Source: Tipula vernalis
Lineage: Eukaryota > Arthropoda > Insecta > Diptera > Tipulidae
Reading direction: 5' to 3'
DNA: 64,000 nt
Assembly: GCA_958295665.1 (NCBI GenBank)
Contig: OY282560.1
Coordinates: 27,363,653 to 27,427,652 of the forward strand
Below, one piece after another: positions 59,151-64,000 of this stretch. The position numbers were made by a program, and so were the translations under genes. Below the pieces are notes generated by a model that was not told the origin of the DNA, did no database searches, and saw only the letters and a program-made list of their open reading frames with translations. Numbering within the stretch: position 1 is the first letter of the stretch; each line of letters starts with the position of its first letter.

Positions 59151-59884
59151 TACGAGTGAAATCGGTTTTGCAAAAACCATAAATTAAAAAAAAAAAAAAT
59201 CAAATCGTAATCTTTCTGTTTGCTGAAAGGTGTTGAATTGTCTGGATTTGGATTAGATACTTATTCTCTTGTTTGCACAGTTTGTTGAGAAAACTTTTAT
59301 TTGTGACAGACCTAAAAGCTCAATCTTGCGCTATCTTTATACCTTTCCACATTTCGCCACTTTTTATATTACTCCTCCTTTCTAGGAATATTTCGGTTGG
59401 ATCTAAATATCGGTCGACGTATCTCTCGAAGGCGACCAGTAATCTCCTTAGGCTAGACGGTGTCCTTTTAATAGTTTTATCCACAACACCAAAGACATAT
59501 TGATAATGCTGCGTATGAAGTTGGTCGTGATTGTCAAAATACAGTAAGTTGAGTTTGTTGAACCTTCCAACAATTGTAGTTTATGAAATTATTGCTCGGT
59601 TTTCCTAAAAACAAAATACTAATCTGATGCAAAAGACAATGACAAAAAAAAAAAAAATCTTAGAAGCCTCGAATTCCCAAACTCAAAATGACACCACTAT
59701 TTTAGATTTTAACAGTTTATTATTCCATTTGACAGTTCCGGTAAACGACATGTCTCAATTTATGATGAAGCTAGTAGATCACAATCTAATCAAACGAAAC
59801 ACGTTAGCAGCAAGATGATGTTTCAAAATCGTTTGTAAAAAGGTAGGCTGGAATGGGCTGTTTTAATACAACAGTTAGAAGATA
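59151..59884. other. Unannotated DNA between LINE fragment and Helitron
   Basis: A minus-strand stretch near 59300-59500 reads 'PTEIFLERRSNIKSGEMWK' but matches no family I recognise. The Helitron 3' end should lie in or near this interval; I did not find its hairpin. Confidence 0.4.
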
Positions 59885-62757
59885 CTCTAAATACTCTCGG
59901 GGCCGAATCTACGGTACATTTAGTTCGCTAAATCAGTGGGAGCCCTCACACGACTGAAAGCCACTTATAGCTGCCCGTGAATAAATACTGGTTTAGGTAG
60001 CTCCTAATTTTTTTTTGTATAGTGATAGCAAATGTGAGTCTCAATGGCAATTGCAATCTTGATATTGTAAATGACATATTTGGATCAATTGTAGTTATCA
60101 GCTTTATTCTTCTGATTGAGGAATCTCAATCATGTTTTGTCCATTAGTACCGTTGCATAATCCTTGTTTAGTGTTGAGATTCCGAAGTAGCATGACTATG
60201 GTTCCAACTTTAAGATTCAGAGTATGCTCTAGTGGAAAGTTAAGACGCTCACTTTCATCTTCTGTATCGACTTCATCTGTACTTAAATACACTCGAATTT
60301 GTTAAGGAAGCAAGCTAATAATTTGATTGTTGATTCTGTCCATATCAACGTTTTTTGGGCATAAAATTACTTTTCTCGATAAGGAAGGGATGTCATTTAA
60401 AGAAATTGCTTTTCCAAAAGTTTCTGTCACCAAATCATCGCCAGGATCAGGTGGTAAGTTGTTCCCATAATCAAGTGTTCCAGCTCCAAGTTGTAACAGC
60501 TTCTCAAAATTGGGCCAGTTTTGCGAATACTTTAAGCTTGATTGAACCACAGCAGACCACATTGCATGTGAAACAATAGCTAAACATTGCCGGAAATCCC
60601 CTCCAATTAACATGAACTTTCCACCAAACGGGACGTTTGTTTGCATAACTTCTTGCAGCAACTTGTCAATTGTATAGAGAACATGACTGGATGCCACTCA
60701 TCTATAATAATCAATTTTGCACGACGAATATCTTCTGCTACCTCCAGGACCACCAAGAAAATAACATTTTGGACTTCTGGTTTTGTCTTGAGTTGCACCA
60801 ACAATTTTGTGAAATACACAGGACTGCATGGGGTTAAAAGAGGAGATCATATTTTCGGCAATCTCCTCTTCTTCAAAATTGAATGGAACGTAGTCAATAT
60901 TAGGTAATCCACTTGTAACATTGGGTAGGTTGAAAGACTCTAGAGTAAATCCTAGTATTCTTGTGCAATGTTCATCCCAACCGTGGAGTTTGCGGCATAT
61001 ATCTACAGTCATGTCTTCCTTATTTTCATTCCAAAGCAACAAAGGGTCAGATGGCGAGTTAAAGGCACAAATTCATGCAAAAAGCTGTCTCATTTGGGCA
61101 GGCATAGCATACGATTTAGCGTCTTCCAGAGTTTTTTGCCAAATTGAATCATTTAAAAGAAATCATTTTTCCTTTGCTGCTTCCTGGTATGTTTCACAAC
61201 ATTTGACCTCGATTTAGCTCCCGTCTCATGTTGAGGCAGGAGTCTAAGATAAAATCTTTTAGAATCCTTGACACTAACAGTATACATCCAACCAATCACT
61301 TTATTCCCACCACGTTGTCGCTTTTTCCAGGAAGTGTTTTTGTCGTCCCAAGCATAGTGAACGGGGATTTCCCAATATTTTCACTGGTTTGCATCTGGAT
61401 CATCTGGATTTTGGTTGAGTTTAAACCAAGCAGTAAGTTTTGTATCTCTTGAAGTGGCACGGTCTGCTGCATGCAGTAAATTCCCTACGCGAAAGCAAAC
61501 GCTCTGCTCTTCCTGCAAATGAACTGGCACCACATTAAAGATTCATCGTGATTATTTTTTTCGGATACCTAAACATTACCACTCATGTCCTTTATACACA
61601 TATTTCAACGTTGATATGGCAGCTATATTTTAGACAAATATATGGATTGTATGGGACCACCCAACTGTTATCAATGCGACGACCGGGAAAAACTTCTATT
61701 TCGTTTGTCTCTCTTTTTTGTACTTGGGGTATCCGTTCACATTTCCCAATGTATTGTAATATCTTGAAATTCTTTTGGAAAACCTTTGGAACATTTCCCT
61801 TGCACCATGCATGGACTGTTTGGATTAAGGTTGCCACATGGTGTATGGATCATATTTCTAACAACGATTTTAAAAAGATGAGGCGATAATTTTTGGTCAG
61901 GAATTTCAGCAATAACAATTTTGTCGATATCTTCTTCAGTTCGTAATTTTGAATCGTCATCGAGAATGATTAAAATGTGAGCATGTGGTAATCCTCGCTT
62001 TTGAAATTTTATTACATGAACGATTGCCTTCACAGTTCCAAAAAGAGATTTTTTCATAATGTCCGTTACTAAATTATTTAACTTTAGCCGAAAAACTCTA
62101 GCTACCAAGTCCGGCCGATGTTCCACTTTTTGCCATGGCTCAAGGTTTTCTACGATTTCTTTCCATTTCGGATTGCAGGTCATGGTGACAAAAAGATCCG
62201 GCTTGCCATACTTGTATATTGCGAGGGCTACCCTGAAAGCTAGATGGCAATATTACAGATTTTCCAACCTGCTTTATACCTATCTGCTGTCAATGCCGGT
62301 TGATTGTTTCGGATCCATTGACGATCGTTTGACTCTGCGCGAATATAAGCGTCAACCACATACTGCTGGGTTAAACGTTCTGCGTTCAGCAACTGGGAAA
62401 ACACCTCTCTAACTGACAAACGATAAGAAAAATATTCTTTCATTGATACTCGGGATTTCTTCATTGATACTCGGGATCTGTCTCGTTCTTTTTACAGCGA
62501 CAAATTTGTATGCTCCACTCTTCCTGACCCGTCGGAAATAAAATCGGGTACGTTACGGTATCTAAATGAGGATAACAAATGTCAATCCGTTTAAAATTTG
62601 GTTGGTCAGGCTGATTAGTACGTAAATGCATAACAATATCCCGATGAAACGGTGGTTCTCCATCTTTACTTTGAAACACTATGGCCACTCCGTTAACCGT
62701 TGGAGCATTGTACCGCCTTTGGTCATTATCTCCATCATAAATTAGTGGTAATGCCAC
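59885..62757 (-). pseudogene. Helitron Rep-helicase pseudogene A
   Basis: Rep side: 'DTVTYPILFPTGQEEW' (62461-62757), 'SVREVFSQLLNAERLTQQYV' (62240-62464), the 'VTMTCNPKWKEI' motif, and the HUH box in 'FQKRGLPHAHILIIL' (61737-62183). Then 'WVVPYNPYICLKYSCHINVE' (61592-61690) and a truncated tyrosine motif 'LKYVYKG' (about 61590). Helicase: 'CYFLGGPGG' (60760), where Walker A stops before SGKT, followed after a deletion and shift by Walker B 'RAKLIIIDEW' (about 60710), 'GKFMLIGGDFRQCLAI' (60302-60697), 'LKVGTIVMLLRNLNTKQGLC' with NGT (60104-60292) and the terminal 'VAFSRVRAPTD' (about 59940). Rep would nick single strands through Tyr, and the helicase unwinds. Frameshifts and the Walker deletion make it non-functional. 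Confidence 0.85.
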
Positions 62758-63131
62758 TTTGGTTGGCTCAACGCCATCTCCGAAATCATCATCCGAAAGT
62801 TATTAAGAAAAACCCGAAACTTTAACGAACTTTTATACGGAAGGTACCCGAAGGCTTCCGATGATTTATGTTAATTATATCCAAAATTATTGGTAGTAAT
62901 ATTAAACTAAGCTGGGTCAAATATGATACAAATCGGTTAAAATTTGTCCAAGTCATTATGAAAAACCCGAAAATTTACCGAACTTTTGTTCGGGAGGAAA
63001 AAAAAATCGTACCGTAGAATTGAATCTGAGTTGAAATTCATACATGGTAAAATTTTCATGACCATCGGTTCAGCGGTTTAGGCGCCTATTCAACACAGAC
63101 AAAACATGAAATCGCCTATTAGTACTATAGA
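59885..63131 (-). mobile_element. Helitron remnant A with 5' TC end
   Basis: Minus-strand element. The 5' end is at 63131: the minus strand reads TCTATAGTACTAATAGGCGA and continues with CCTAAACCGCTGAACCGAT. Helitrons begin with TC inserted after A, and here the preceding base is A. Non-coding leader to about 62760, then Rep and helicase coding to about 59885. At 3.2 kb it is well short of a full-length autonomous Helitron. The 3' hairpin/CTRR terminus was not located. Confidence 0.8.
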
Positions 63132-64000
63132 TATACTTAATACAAAGATGGATCAGTTATTACTATTAGAACATACAATAAAGTGCAGCTCAGGAACTAA
63201 TACCGGCCGACTAATTCCACCAATTGCTGAAATTCAACAGCAACTAGCCCTTTGATAACTCAAATAATTTTGTGGACTGAATTTTTTGCTCTGTGTGGTT
63301 AGTGACAGAATGAAATATTTTATTTTAAATGCTAACAAGTTCATGAATATTTACATTATACACGGTAATATGACATTATGTTAGACCCCAAACATCTGCT
63401 TAAATCCAGAATTTCAACCGAAAGCAACTTTTTCTTGGGTTTTGCCTATTTTTCGACTACTTACAGGCACCTGGACAAATGCCAGGAAATATCAGGTAAC
63501 AAATTTCCATGCCCAATGTTCTCAATGTCGTAGTGAAATGTCTTCAACCTTGCCCATTTCATTTCTTATTATGTAAATTTCATTCTTCAAATTTATTTTG
63601 TTGTTGCTGTTTTCGTTTTTTTTTTTTTTTTGCATGTCACTTAAACATTTTTAATTATTATATATTTTTATGTCAAACCCCAGCCATTACGAAACGATTG
63701 ACGTAAACAAATTTCGAAAATTTTTTATGAATCAATACGCGAGTAATTTATAATTTGGTGACACAATTTTTTGTTTTATTTTTTTCACTAAAAATACCTT
63801 TTCCGGCATATAAGCTTAGTCATATCTCTTTGTGTCTGGGACCTACAGTGTTTTTTTTAGTTTTTGTTTCGGAAGTTGACTGAAATGTTTGTTTACAAAA
63901 AAAAAAAAAAAAAAATCGTCGTTTACACCATCCTATATCGTCGTAATCTTTGTTATTGTTTTGAGTCAACAAAACGTAAGAATGGTGCAGAAAAAAAAAA
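63132..64000. other. AT-rich DNA to the window end
   Basis: No gene or repeat family recognised; several T/A homopolymers (63619-63631, 63897-63915). Confidence 0.5.

Overview
The window reads as non-coding-dominated nuclear DNA from an arthropod, most likely an insect and probably a fly (inference). It is strongly AT-rich by eye, has canonical GT..AG splice signals and no operons or bacterial-type genes, and is loaded with insect-type transposable elements: Ty3/Gypsy, BEL/Pao, R1, I/LOA and Jockey/CR1-group LINEs, Tc1/mariner and Helitron. The only host coding sequence I can support is two exons of one + strand gene: a 651 bp Ser/Thr-rich exon (24784-25434) and a 130 bp exon (50105-50234). 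Both junctions are phase 0, which implies a single 24.7 kb intron. I do not recognise the gene.

Region by region. 1-7.7 kb: a 257 bp tandem duplication, a near-perfect 56 bp hairpin, two copies of a composite repeat (AACTCAA-rich tract, then a dispersed repeat; one copy also carries an ATACCATC 8-mer array and a ~107 bp tandem array), and a BEL/Pao scrap. 10.8-12.5 kb: degenerate Gypsy on the minus strand with gag and the RT/RNase H end. 13.2-19.0 kb: two copies of a palindromic foldback element, a hAT-like terminus, a Gypsy RT scrap and a second 8-mer array. 19.1-22.3 kb: LINE RT fragment, BEL/Pao pol and a dispersed repeat. 24.8-25.4 kb: exon A.

Within the big intron: a Helitron remnant (27.9-30.3 kb); a Jockey/CR1-like LINE (30.3-35.7 kb) interrupted by an I/LOA-like LINE (31.3-34.6 kb) and by a 631 bp retroposon with a 14 bp target duplication; an R1-like LINE (38.1-40.3 kb); a tRNA-like SINE head; hexamer arrays; a 3 kb heptamer satellite (45.0-48.1 kb); and a TIR element (48.7-49.8 kb).

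After exon B: a third foldback copy (51.3-52.1 kb); a Jockey fragment; a Tc1/mariner-type transposon (52.9-58.0 kb) split by a relatively well preserved R1 LINE (53.8-57.9 kb) with a 12 bp target duplication and polyA tail; another Jockey 5' fragment; and a Helitron whose 5' TC end is at 63131.

Every mobile-element reading frame has stops, frameshifts or deletions, so none is likely to be autonomous today. The insertion history can still be read from nested target-site duplications. I did not find a convincing new functional system. The best candidates for new biology are the foldback family, the 631 bp retroposon, the heptamer satellite with higher-order structure, and the unidentified gene with its TE-filled intron.
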